A stretch of DNA of 34,412 bases from Muribaculaceae bacterium (GTDB taxonomy: Bacteria > Bacteroidota > Bacteroidia > Bacteroidales > Muribaculaceae). Within the stretch, counting starts at the first letter, position 1. Every line of letters starts with the position of its first letter. The notes under the pieces were generated by a model. It ran no database searches. It saw only the letters and a program-made list of their open reading frames with translations, and had not been told where the DNA came from. This document shows, in pieces, positions 25,437 through 33,080 of the stretch. The stretch spans positions 1-34,412 of the forward strand of contig JAFSYB010000029.1 in assembly GCA_017443765.1 (NCBI GenBank), read 5' to 3'. The translations under genes were made by a program, and so were the position numbers.

Positions 25437-25817
25437 TCAGCCTGCGCTGTCCCAGATGCTGCGGTGCGCATAGACGGGCATCCGCTCCGGGTTGGCCTCT
25501 GCATCGGCGGCTGGGGTGAAGTGCTGGGTGGCCTCGATTTTCTCGTTGCGTCCGCGCAGGTAGCCGCGCGCCTCGGCATCGGCGAGCAGGTCGGCAATGC
25601 GCTGTGCAGTGGCTGCATCCAGCCCGGCCACCACCGCAGGCTGACCGGCAACGATGTCCCGGGGTGCCTCGGCTGCCGGCGGCTGCGCATCGGCAGTTTC
25701 AACGGCTGCGAGTGCCTCGGATGCGGACGAAGGAATAGCGTCGGCGTTTTCCACAGGGGCGGGTGCAGCCTGCACGGCAGCCTCTCGTGGGGTGAAAGGA
25801 GGAGGTGTGTTGTTCAT
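25437..25817 (-). CDS. Small Ala/Pro/Glu-rich protein downstream of the portal-like gene
   Basis: This 126-residue protein (ATG complement of 25815-25817; a longer frame starts ten codons earlier) begins MNNTPPPFTPREAAVQAAPA. It is low-complexity in its first half, then has AAEAPRDIVAGQPAVVAGLD, a helix-like ATAQRIADLLADAEARGYLRG and ends PERMPVYAHRSIWDSAG. I do not recognise a domain. In phage morphogenesis clusters a small acidic Ala-rich protein next to the portal can be a scaffold or decoration protein, but that is only a contextual guess. Confidence 0.65.
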   Translation of the reverse strand: MNNTPPPFTPREAAVQAAPAPVENADAIPSSASEALAAVETADAQPPAAEAPRDIVAGQPAVVAGLDAATAQRIADLLADAEARGYLRGRNEKIEATQHFTPAADAEANPERMPVYAHRSIWDSAG

Positions 25818-25929
25818 GGTGATGACAATTAGATTACTCGTATTCAATTATTCAAACGGCACAAAGTTACCCCACGCCACACTTGGCAACAAGGTCAACC
25901 AATGGGTAGTCGTGAGCCGCCAACGAATG

Positions 25930-27339
25930 TCAAGAAGCCAGCTCGTTGAGCAGGAGGGCGACGGCCTGGTCGCGCTGCTGGCGGAAAGCGTTGAACGTGT
26001 CGTAGAGGTCGGTGAGCGCGAGGTCGGCGTTTTGGGCTTGCAACTGATAGAGCGTGGCCGAGCCGCCGGAGGCGATGTTCTTGCCCTGCAACGCGCCATG
26101 CACCCCCGACACCTCCTCAAGCAGCTTCAGCTGCAACTCAATCATGTCGTAAGCGCCGAAGTTGCTTGCCGTGGCCTGGATTTGTTCGGGCCGTGCCTCG
26201 CCGGCGGCCGGCGAGTAGGGCAGGATGCCGCCGGGGTTGCTCCACACGCGGCGCACGTCGGCCCAGGTGAAGCCGTCGGGCAGCGCGGTCTCGGGATAGA
26301 GGAGCACGCCCTTGGCACTGGCCATGAGCGTCTGGTCCACAAGGCTGATGAGCCGGTTGAGATACTTCTGCTGGTCGATGACATCCTCGACCAGCGCGTG
26401 CACCTCGCCATCGACGAGCGGGTGGAACCGCATCACAAAGGGGTGGCAGCCGGCGGTGGTGTGCGCGAGCAGGTCGCCCGTGGGGGCGAACCAGCGGCAG
26501 TGCCAGCGGGTGTCCACGTCCCAGCGCAGGTTCACATCGGGGCTGGTGCGCAGTCGGCGCGCCTCGGCGGGCGTGAGCACGTCGAGCTGTGCCGTGCGCC
26601 GGTTGTGGCACACCATCACCTCGCGACTCTCGAGCGTCCACACCTCGATGGCGCGCACGCGGTCGGCCTGCAGGGGTTGCCAGAATCCCACGGCACTCTG
26701 GCTGTCGGCACCCAGCTGTGTGGCGCAGTCGGCCGTGCGCGTGTCGGTGTGGTCGGTGTACAGGCGGCGCACCCAGGCGGCCTTGCGCCGCTGCCCGCCA
26801 GCCACGCGGCGCATCAGCTCGTGCAGCTGCAACTCGTGCAGCTGCCCCAGCAGCCGGCAGTCGCGGACACGCGGGTCGGCAAACGCCTCGGCAAAAAACA
26901 GGTTCGGGTTGATGTTGCTCACGTCGATGCGCACGTCCTGCCCCGGAGCCGACGGCACGCGCTCCACGCGCTGCAGGCAACAGCCCGAAATCAGGAACTC
27001 CTCAAGGGCGCGCGCATCCAGCTCGTCGAGCAAGTTGTCACGGTGCACTTCGGCCAGTGCCTTGTCGGCAAGCTGCTCGTGGTCAATCACCTGCGAGCGG
27101 AAACGCCCCACCACCGTCTTGACGAGTTGGCGAATCAGGTTGTTGGTCACGGGGGTGGTACCGGCACGGGTGAAGCGCTCCCAGTCGGTCACGCGCTGCC
27201 CATCGGGAGTGAGCGAACTGTCGCCCCACTGGTCGCCAAAGGTGAACCGCTTGTTGCGCTGCCGGCCCAGCCGCAGCGCGCTGCCGCCATTCCAGGCCTG
27301 GAAAGCCTTGCGCAGCACATTGGTGTCGTAGGTCATCAT
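25930..27339 (-). CDS. Phage portal-like protein (isolated)
   Basis: This protein of about 469 residues starts at MMTYDTNVLRKAFQAW. The frame is open about 100 codons further upstream, but that part crosses the promoter region and looks non-coding. It contains NKRFTFGDQWGDSS, PVTNNLIRQLVKTVVGRFRS, a central beta-rich part (HCRWFAPTGDLLAHTTAGCHP), VEDVIDQQKYLNRLISLVDQ and, later, a long helical region (MIELQLKLLEEVSGVHGALQ, ALTDLYDTFNAFRQQRDQAV). This order resembles P22-type portal proteins: a GDQW N-terminus, a crown-like stem and a C-terminal helix. No terminase, capsid or tail gene is beside it, so it is a remnant or a domesticated gene. The assignment is by pattern only. Confidence 0.55.
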   Translation of the reverse strand: MMTYDTNVLRKAFQAWNGGSALRLGRQRNKRFTFGDQWGDSSLTPDGQRVTDWERFTRAGTTPVTNNLIRQLVKTVVGRFRSQVIDHEQLADKALAEVHRDNLLDELDARALEEFLISGCCLQRVERVPSAPGQDVRIDVSNINPNLFFAEAFADPRVRDCRLLGQLHELQLHELMRRVAGGQRRKAAWVRRLYTDHTDTRTADCATQLGADSQSAVGFWQPLQADRVRAIEVWTLESREVMVCHNRRTAQLDVLTPAEARRLRTSPDVNLRWDVDTRWHCRWFAPTGDLLAHTTAGCHPFVMRFHPLVDGEVHALVEDVIDQQKYLNRLISLVDQTLMASAKGVLLYPETALPDGFTWADVRRVWSNPGGILPYSPAAGEARPEQIQATASNFGAYDMIELQLKLLEEVSGVHGALQGKNIASGGSATLYQLQAQNADLALTDLYDTFNAFRQQRDQAVALLLNELAS

Positions 27340-27370
27340 CGTGTTTATGACTTTAAGTTGTGAATCGCCG

Positions 27371-27402
27371 CAAAAGTAGCGGCCTCCCCACACACGCCGC
27401 AA
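27371..27402 (-). promoter_or_regulatory. Promoter of the portal-like gene pair
   Basis: On the minus strand TTG (complement of 27400-27402), 21 bases, then TACTTTTG (complement of 27371-27378). The start codon is about 30 bases downstream. It is divergent from the promoter at 27428. Confidence 0.5.
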
Positions 27403-27427
27403 GGTCAAGCAACGGGAACTCACGAAA

Positions 27428-27459
27428 TTTGCACAAGTCGAAGATATGTTGTAATTTTG
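27428..27459 (+). promoter_or_regulatory. Promoter of the third R-M pair
   Basis: TTTG at 27428-27431, 20 bases, then TAATTTTG at 27452-27459, an excellent match. The start codon follows at 27506. A short palindrome GTATT-ATAA-AATAC (about 27485-27498) lies in the leader, where a control protein or the methyltransferase could bind. Confidence 0.65.
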
Positions 27460-27505
27460 CACCAATTTCTCATCAAGTGACAATGTATTATAAAATACAC
27501 TATCA

Positions 27506-28633
27506 ATGACAAAAGGCAAAAAGATTACAGCCATTTCATTGTTCTCCGGGGCTGGAGGAATGGATGTGGGTGTGAGACAGGCTGGTTTCGACATACTGGC
27601 TTGTTTTGAATTGGACAAACATTGCTGTGAAACATTGCGTGAGAATATCAAAAGAGAAAAACGAAATACAGTTGTTTACGAAGGAGACATCAAATCATAT
27701 TCACCAGATTTTATTTTAAAAGAACTGGGCTATCAGGTAGGCGAGATAAACTTGCTTTTTGGTGGGCCTCCATGTCAAGCATTTTCTCAAATCGGGAAAC
27801 AGCAATCAATACTTGATGAGCGTGGTGAACTTCTGTTCCAGATGATTAGATTTGCAAATGTTATCCAGCCACAAGCCATCATGATTGAACAGGTGAAAGG
27901 CTTGTTAACAGCCAAAGACCTTGCGGGAAATCGTGGAGGAGTTTTCAAACAATTCATTAGCGACTTGGAAGAATTGGATTATGAAGCAAAATGGCGAGTA
28001 ATGATGGCCGCCGATTATGGTGTACCGCAGCTCAGGGAAAGAGTCTTGATTGTGGCCATCAAGAAGCCTAACGACTTTCAGTTCCCAAAGCCAACCCATG
28101 CAAAGTTATCAGACACACGGGATTTATTCGGCCTTCCACCGTACAAGACTGTTGGAGAGGCCATCAACGACCTTGGGAAACCAGTAATGAAAACAGATAT
28201 TAGTGTTGTTCCTGATGACAGCCACTATGATGTGACTCCAGACCGTGACCGTGAACGCATACACGGTGTACCAGAGGGAAAATGTCTTTCATCGCAAACT
28301 CATCTCCCCAAGGAACAGATTGGCCGGCTTACGAAAAAAGACACTACCAAATATTTAAGACTTGACCGAAACAGACCTTCAAATACGTTGAGGGGGGGCG
28401 AAATTTTTTACCATCCTATTGAGGACCGCTACCTGACACCTCGCGAGTATATGCGCATTCACGGCTATCCCGACAGCTACGTTCTGCGAGGTCCTATACG
28501 CCGAAGAACGGGAAGTGTGAGAGACCTGGACCAGCATAGACAGGTTGGAAATTCTGTCCCCCCTCCATTGGCAAAAGCTGTTGCTTCAAAAATAAAGGAG
28601 ATTTTATTATGCCCAAAATCTTTGAATTGTTAG
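27506..28633 (+). CDS. DNA (cytosine-5-)-methyltransferase, partner of a NotI-like endonuclease
   Basis: This 375-residue C5 methyltransferase shows motif I (ISLFSGAGGMDVGVRQAGF), motif IV with catalytic Cys (GGPPCQAFSQIG), a motif VI that reads IEQVKGL instead of the usual ENV, motif VIII (QLRERVLIVA), motif IX (PREYMRIHGYP) and motif X (GNSVPPPLAKAV). The region between motifs VIII and IX should determine the target. It is more distantly related to the other two methyltransferases of the window. It overlaps the endonuclease by 25 bases. AT-rich composition and its own promoter indicate an independently acquired module upstream of glyS. Confidence 0.92.
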   Translation: MTKGKKITAISLFSGAGGMDVGVRQAGFDILACFELDKHCCETLRENIKREKRNTVVYEGDIKSYSPDFILKELGYQVGEINLLFGGPPCQAFSQIGKQQSILDERGELLFQMIRFANVIQPQAIMIEQVKGLLTAKDLAGNRGGVFKQFISDLEELDYEAKWRVMMAADYGVPQLRERVLIVAIKKPNDFQFPKPTHAKLSDTRDLFGLPPYKTVGEAINDLGKPVMKTDISVVPDDSHYDVTPDRDRERIHGVPEGKCLSSQTHLPKEQIGRLTKKDTTKYLRLDRNRPSNTLRGGEIFYHPIEDRYLTPREYMRIHGYPDSYVLRGPIRRRTGSVRDLDQHRQVGNSVPPPLAKAVASKIKEILLCPKSLNC

Positions 28634-29715
28634 GTTATCCTGTTAGTGACAACAGTTCGAGAATTGTCGAAACTCGGAAGAGAGCATATTGTCCTTTTGT
28701 TTCCGGGATGTGCGATGGTGGCGGCAATCGCTATATGTCGGACATTGACTTGAGATTTCACCCGGAACTCAAAAAAATGTTTCCAGGATTAAACCGAGTC
28801 CCCTCGGGAATATGTTCAATTCAATTGTCGGAAACCAGTGCCCCTTGGATTATATGTCCAAGGCGATTGCTCTATATGGGTGAAAAGGCCAATCAAGATG
28901 TTTTAATGGGCGAAACTCAAACACGATTAATCGAATTATGTGGGTTTCCGAAAGGAATAGAAATTGGTATTTGGACCGAAGTGAAAGTAAAGTATTCAAA
29001 AGACGACAGTGATTACTCGGCTTTTGACTACACTTTCGACTATGTACTGATGCCTTTGGGTTGTGTTTCGCAAGAGCAGGCTATCGAAGAATCTTGTTTA
29101 GAGTGGAAACAGCTTCAAAAGAATCTTCGTGACTGCGGCCACACTTTTTCGCAAAGAAATGGGAAATCATACATAGAAGATTTTCCAATCGGAAGCCCCA
29201 TTATAGTTGAGGTTATGACCTCAAGCACATCAGGAGGCAATAAGAAAAAAAGAAGTTGTATCCCACAAGCATTTGAAGATTGTATGCTTGGAAAAACTCA
29301 TACCGCACCCGGTATAAACTACCGTCAGGTATGGGCCAGAATGGCAAGCCAGTTAATTGTGAAATCGCAAGCAGCTATGGCTTGGAATGGTAAAACAATT
29401 TGGGTCTTGCAAGATTTGCTTGCCGACTATATTTCATCAAGTACTGCATTGAATCTACATCAATTTATTGCTGACCACACTGATGAAGTAAATATACTTG
29501 CTTTTTCGTACGGAGACAACTATAGGCATACAGAAAAAAATAAAACCGTATCTTTAAATAATTCTGTTCTATATGCAGGACAAATACGTTCTGGAAACAG
29601 CAACAAACCCAAACCTTGTTTCCAAGATATCGTGTTAGCCCCCATTTGCCCACCACGCAGTTCCCTGATTGCGGCTTTGAGTAAGAAAAAATTGGTCAAT
29701 CGGTTGGTGGTATAA
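28609..29715 (+). CDS. NotI-family type II restriction endonuclease
   Basis: This 368-residue protein has the NotI-like N-terminal metal-site pattern: C28 in YCPFVSGMC, C35, C69 in SGICSI and C83 in IICPRRLLYMG, which would hold an iron. The catalytic region reads DYTFDYVLMPLG (D140/D144), then PIIVEVMTSSTSGG (E201). NotI and its relatives have an E-x-Q core, which here appears as E-x-M (M203) by my alignment. If the family assignment is right, the site would be GC-rich, related to GCGGCCGC or CGGCCG; this cannot be confirmed from sequence alone. It is coupled by a 25-base overlap to the methyltransferase. Length fits the family. Confidence 0.75.
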   Translation: MPKIFELLGYPVSDNSSRIVETRKRAYCPFVSGMCDGGGNRYMSDIDLRFHPELKKMFPGLNRVPSGICSIQLSETSAPWIICPRRLLYMGEKANQDVLMGETQTRLIELCGFPKGIEIGIWTEVKVKYSKDDSDYSAFDYTFDYVLMPLGCVSQEQAIEESCLEWKQLQKNLRDCGHTFSQRNGKSYIEDFPIGSPIIVEVMTSSTSGGNKKKRSCIPQAFEDCMLGKTHTAPGINYRQVWARMASQLIVKSQAAMAWNGKTIWVLQDLLADYISSSTALNLHQFIADHTDEVNILAFSYGDNYRHTEKNKTVSLNNSVLYAGQIRSGNSNKPKPCFQDIVLAPICPPRSSLIAALSKKKLVNRLVV

Positions 29716-29735
29716 ACAATCAGCATTTAACTTTG
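29704..29735 (+). promoter_or_regulatory. Promoter of glyS
   Basis: TTG at 29704-29706, within the 3' end of the endonuclease gene, is followed by 21 bases and then TAACTTTG at 29728-29735. The start codon is at 29780. Confidence 0.5.
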
Positions 29736-29779
29736 GATATCATTTAATTAAAAACGCATAAGGCGTATAACTATTAATT

Positions 29780-31327
29780 ATGGCACAGAAAGAAGACGTT
29801 TTCAAGAAAATCGTGTCGCACTGCAAGGAGTACGGCTTCGTGTTTCCGTCGAGCGAGATTTACGACGGGCTGGGCGCCGTGTACGACTACGGGCAGAACG
29901 GCGTGGAGCTAAAGAACAACATCAAGCGCTACTGGTGGGAGGCGATGACGCTGCTTCACGACAACATCGTGGGCCTGGACTCGGCCGTGTTTATGCACCC
30001 CTCCATTTGGAAGGCCTCGGGTCACGTGGACGCGTTCAACGACCCGCTGATTGACAACCGCGACAGCAAGAAGCGCTACCGCGCCGACGTGCTCATCGAG
30101 GACGAGCTGGCGAAGATGGACGAGAAAATCAACAAGGAGGTGGCCAAGGCCGCCAAACGCTTCGGCGAGGCGTTCGACGAGGCGATGTTCCGGCAAACCA
30201 ACCCGCGCGTACTCGAGCACCAGGCCAAGCGCGACGCCCTGCACGAGCGCTTTGAGCGGGCGATGAACGCCAACGACCTGGCCGAGCTCAAGCAAATCAT
30301 CGTGGATCAGGAGATTGTTTGCCCCATCTCGGGCACCCGTAACTGGACCGACGTGCGCCAGTTCAACCTCATGTTCAAGACCCAGATGGGCAGCAGCAGC
30401 GACGCCACGATGGACGTCTATCTGCGCCCCGAGACCGCACAGGGAATCTTTGTCAACTTCCTCAATGTGCAGAAGACCGGCCGAATGCGCATTCCGTTTG
30501 GCATCTGCCAGATTGGCAAGGCGTTCCGCAACGAGATTGTGGCCCGCCAGTTCATCTTCAGAATGCGCGAGTTCGAGCAAATGGAGATGCAGTTCTTTGT
30601 GCGCCCCGGCGACGAGATGCAGTGGTTCGAGTACTGGAAGGAGCACCGCCTGCGCTGGCACAAGGCCCTGGGGCTGGGCGACGAGAAATACCGCTTCCAC
30701 GACCACGAGAAGCTCGCCCACTACGCCAATGCGGCCACCGACGTGGAGTTCCAGTTGCCATTCGGCTTCAAGGAGGTGGAGGGCATACACAGCCGCACCG
30801 ACTTCGACCTCACGCAGCACGAGAAGTTCTCGGGCAAGAAAATCCAGTATTTCGACCCGGAGCTGAACCAGAGCTACACGCCCTACGTGATTGAGACTTC
30901 GATTGGTGTGGACCGCATGTTCCTGAGCGTGATGTGCTCGAGCTACGAGGAGCAGGCCCTCGAGGGTGGCGACAGCCGCGTGGTGCTGCACCTGCCCAAA
31001 GCCCTGGCACCCGTGAAATGTGCCGTGATCCCCCTGGTGAAGAAGGACGGCATGCCCGAGAAAGCCCGCGAGGTGATGCGGCTGCTCAAGTTCGACTTCG
31101 CCTGCCAGTACGACGAGAAGGATTCCGTGGGCAAGCGCTACCGCCGCCACGATGCCATCGGCACGCCCTACTGCGTGACCATCGATGGGCAGACACTCGA
31201 CGACAACACCGTCACCGTGCGCGACCGCGACACCATGCAGCAGCACCGCGTGGCCATCGCCGAACTCCCAGCCCTGCTCGCTGCCGACTGCACATTGAGC
31301 GGACTGCTCAAGCGCATGATGGAGTGA
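29780..31327 (+). CDS. glyS: Glycine--tRNA ligase, dimeric type
   Basis: This 515-residue class II aminoacyl-tRNA synthetase charges tRNA-Gly. It is the single-chain alpha2 type shared with archaea, eukaryotes and Bacteroidetes, not the alpha2-beta2 enzyme. Key segments are the N-terminus VFPSSEIYDGLGAVYDYGQN, YLRPETAQGIFVNF, motif 2 FRNEIVARQFIFRMREF, motif 3 IETSIGVDRMFLSV and a C-terminal anticodon-binding domain (KCAVIPLVKKDGMPEKAREV to the end). A charged insertion between about residues 95 and 180 is usual for this type. It has a promoter of its own and stands apart from the preceding R-M genes. Confidence 0.95.
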   Translation: MAQKEDVFKKIVSHCKEYGFVFPSSEIYDGLGAVYDYGQNGVELKNNIKRYWWEAMTLLHDNIVGLDSAVFMHPSIWKASGHVDAFNDPLIDNRDSKKRYRADVLIEDELAKMDEKINKEVAKAAKRFGEAFDEAMFRQTNPRVLEHQAKRDALHERFERAMNANDLAELKQIIVDQEIVCPISGTRNWTDVRQFNLMFKTQMGSSSDATMDVYLRPETAQGIFVNFLNVQKTGRMRIPFGICQIGKAFRNEIVARQFIFRMREFEQMEMQFFVRPGDEMQWFEYWKEHRLRWHKALGLGDEKYRFHDHEKLAHYANAATDVEFQLPFGFKEVEGIHSRTDFDLTQHEKFSGKKIQYFDPELNQSYTPYVIETSIGVDRMFLSVMCSSYEEQALEGGDSRVVLHLPKALAPVKCAVIPLVKKDGMPEKAREVMRLLKFDFACQYDEKDSVGKRYRRHDAIGTPYCVTIDGQTLDDNTVTVRDRDTMQQHRVAIAELPALLAADCTLSGLLKRMME

Positions 31328-31418
31328 GATGTGAGTTTCTTGGTTGTCAGCTGCCGACGCACACGACACTATCCTAACGCTCAATTCCCACTGTTTTCAA
31401 TAAATTAAGCCCAAAAAT

Positions 31419-31449
31419 TTTGCCAATCAAAAAATTAGTTGTTACTTTG
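31419..31449 (+). promoter_or_regulatory. Promoter of the 31504 gene
   Basis: TTTG ending at 31422, 19 bases, then TTACTTTG at 31442-31449 (one mismatch to TAnnTTTG). The AT-rich leader reaches the ATG after about 50 bases. Confidence 0.5.
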
Positions 31450-31503
31450 CTTGATTTATTGTGAGAAAAATAATTTTTTGTTAAACCATTAATAATTATT
31501 CGC

Positions 31504-32952
31504 ATGAAGAAATTAGTACTATCTCTTGCGCTTGGTGCCCTGGCCGCGCTCTCGATGAGCGCCGGCACCGACGGACAGGTCTACGAGCAGGTGGGTGACT
31601 ACAAGCTCGTGAACGACTGGATCATCTCTCGCGTCCACACGGGCGAGCTGGCCTACAACGCCCTGCCGTTTGCCAACAACTATGCACGCCGAGCCACCAT
31701 CTACAATGGTGAGGTGCTCATTGCCCAGACGTGCTCGCCGCTGTACACCTATCAGATTAACGACACCACCACCGGCATGCAGTGCGTGATTTTCCGCTAC
31801 AGCGTGGAAGATGGCACTCCGCTTGAGACTGTGCCCCTGAAGCTCAACGGCGCCCCCTATGGCAACTCGGCCCAGGCATCGCTGCTGGCCAACAACATTG
31901 GTGTGGACCACTTCGGCCACCTGTGGCTGGCTCAGTATGCCAGCGAGGCAACTCGCTCGTTCCAGCTCTACCAGGTGGATATCGAGACCGGTGAGCTCAC
32001 CTCGATGGGCACGCTCATCAAGGCCGAGACCGAGGAGGAGGTGTGCGCACGCATCGACTACATCGACGTGATGGGCGACATCACCCGCGAGGAGGAGCAG
32101 TGCAACGTGATGGGTTGCGGCGCCAGCAGCGACCTCATCTACCGCTGGCACGCCGACCAGGGCGGTGACTGGGAACCCGGATTCGATGGCGTGGACTACC
32201 ACATCCAAATCACCCAATTCCCGCTGGGCTGGAACTCCGAGACGCAGACCAACGACCAGGAGGTGGCCTCGTGGGGCTTCGCTCCGTTCATCAAGATGTG
32301 CCTGGGCGAGGGCGAAGACGATATGTACAACGGCGACCTGTTCTGGATTGACGGCTTCTACAGCACCCCCGCTCTGTATGAAGTTAACGGTTCTATGTAC
32401 GACAGCTTCAACAACGTTGCCGACTGGAACTTGCTGCCCGAGGCCGGCACCAACGGCTTGACCGAGTTCCACCTCGATGGCAAGAACTTCATGATTTACA
32501 GCATCCGCCAGTATCAGGGCGACGGCCACGGCTGCCAGGCAAACATCGTTGAGCTTGACGAGAGCCTCGCTCTGGAATCGATGGTGAAGTACTGGCAGAT
32601 TCCCGCCGACTCGCTTGGCCACACTAGCGACAGCGGTATCCGCATCCACAGCCTCGAGGCTATTCCCGGGGTTGACGAGGAAGGCAACGAGTATGTCACC
32701 ATCCTTACCTACAAGTGCCAGAACGGCTTCGGCATCTACCGCATGGGTAAAAACGTGAAACCTCACGGCGGCGAGCCTATGAAGGGCGACCTCACCGGCG
32801 ACGACGCCGTCGATGTCGACGACCTGAACCTGATCATCAACATGATGCTGGGCAAGACCGACAAGACCGCTACAGCCGACATTAACAAGGACGGCAACGT
32901 GGACGTTGACGACATGAACATCATCATCAACATCATGCTCGGAAAAGACTGA
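31504..32952 (+). CDS. Secreted protein of unknown fold with C-terminal dockerin-like repeats
   Basis: This 482-residue protein begins with a signal peptide (MKKLVLSLALGALAALSMSA). The central region (residues about 25-420) has beta-propeller-like segments (GVDHFGHLWLAQYASEATRS, QLYQVDIETGELTSMGTLI, NGDLFWIDGFYSTPALYEVN, LDGKNFMIYSIRQYQGDG), suggesting blades of a six- or seven-bladed propeller; no enzymatic motif is recognised. The C-terminal 56 residues are two EF-hand-like repeats (GDLTGDDAVDVDDLNLIINM, DINKDGNVDVDDMNIIINIM). These match the tail of the 22719 protein almost exactly at the DNA level. It is probably exported and held at the surface or in a complex. Confidence 0.8.
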   Translation: MKKLVLSLALGALAALSMSAGTDGQVYEQVGDYKLVNDWIISRVHTGELAYNALPFANNYARRATIYNGEVLIAQTCSPLYTYQINDTTTGMQCVIFRYSVEDGTPLETVPLKLNGAPYGNSAQASLLANNIGVDHFGHLWLAQYASEATRSFQLYQVDIETGELTSMGTLIKAETEEEVCARIDYIDVMGDITREEEQCNVMGCGASSDLIYRWHADQGGDWEPGFDGVDYHIQITQFPLGWNSETQTNDQEVASWGFAPFIKMCLGEGEDDMYNGDLFWIDGFYSTPALYEVNGSMYDSFNNVADWNLLPEAGTNGLTEFHLDGKNFMIYSIRQYQGDGHGCQANIVELDESLALESMVKYWQIPADSLGHTSDSGIRIHSLEAIPGVDEEGNEYVTILTYKCQNGFGIYRMGKNVKPHGGEPMKGDLTGDDAVDVDDLNLIINMMLGKTDKTATADINKDGNVDVDDMNIIINIMLGKD

Positions 32953-32975
32953 TGTGAAGCACGTTAAGTGAAATT

Positions 32976-33044
32976 GGCGGCCGCGAATCTCGCGAATCTC
33001 GCCCGCAACAGCGGGAACAACCATTCGCGAAATGCGCGGCCGCC
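32976..33044. repeat. 21-bp near-perfect hairpin carrying two NotI octamers
   Basis: Arms 32976-32996 and 33024-33044 pair with two mismatches. The loop holds a second small stem (CCCGC 33002-33006 with GCGGG 33011-33015). Each arm has GCGGCCGC (32977-32984 and 33036-33043). The hairpin lies 23 bases after a stop codon and 37 bases before the next start. It could end transcription, though there is no long T-tract. Confidence 0.85.
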
Positions 33045-33080
33045 ATTGCTTATTTAGTATTTCGAATATCCCTTGTGACT

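Noticed and set aside
25654..27363. A 569-codon plus-strand frame opposite the portal-like gene
   Set aside because: Its composition is that of an antisense shadow, and it spans both minus-strand genes and their promoter. The minus-strand frame has the portal-like motif order.
25930..27651. Prophage at the portal-like gene
   Set aside because: There is no terminase, capsid, tail, integrase or attachment site in the window.
29909..31384. A 491-codon minus-strand frame opposite glyS
   Set aside because: It is an antisense shadow of a well-conserved synthetase.
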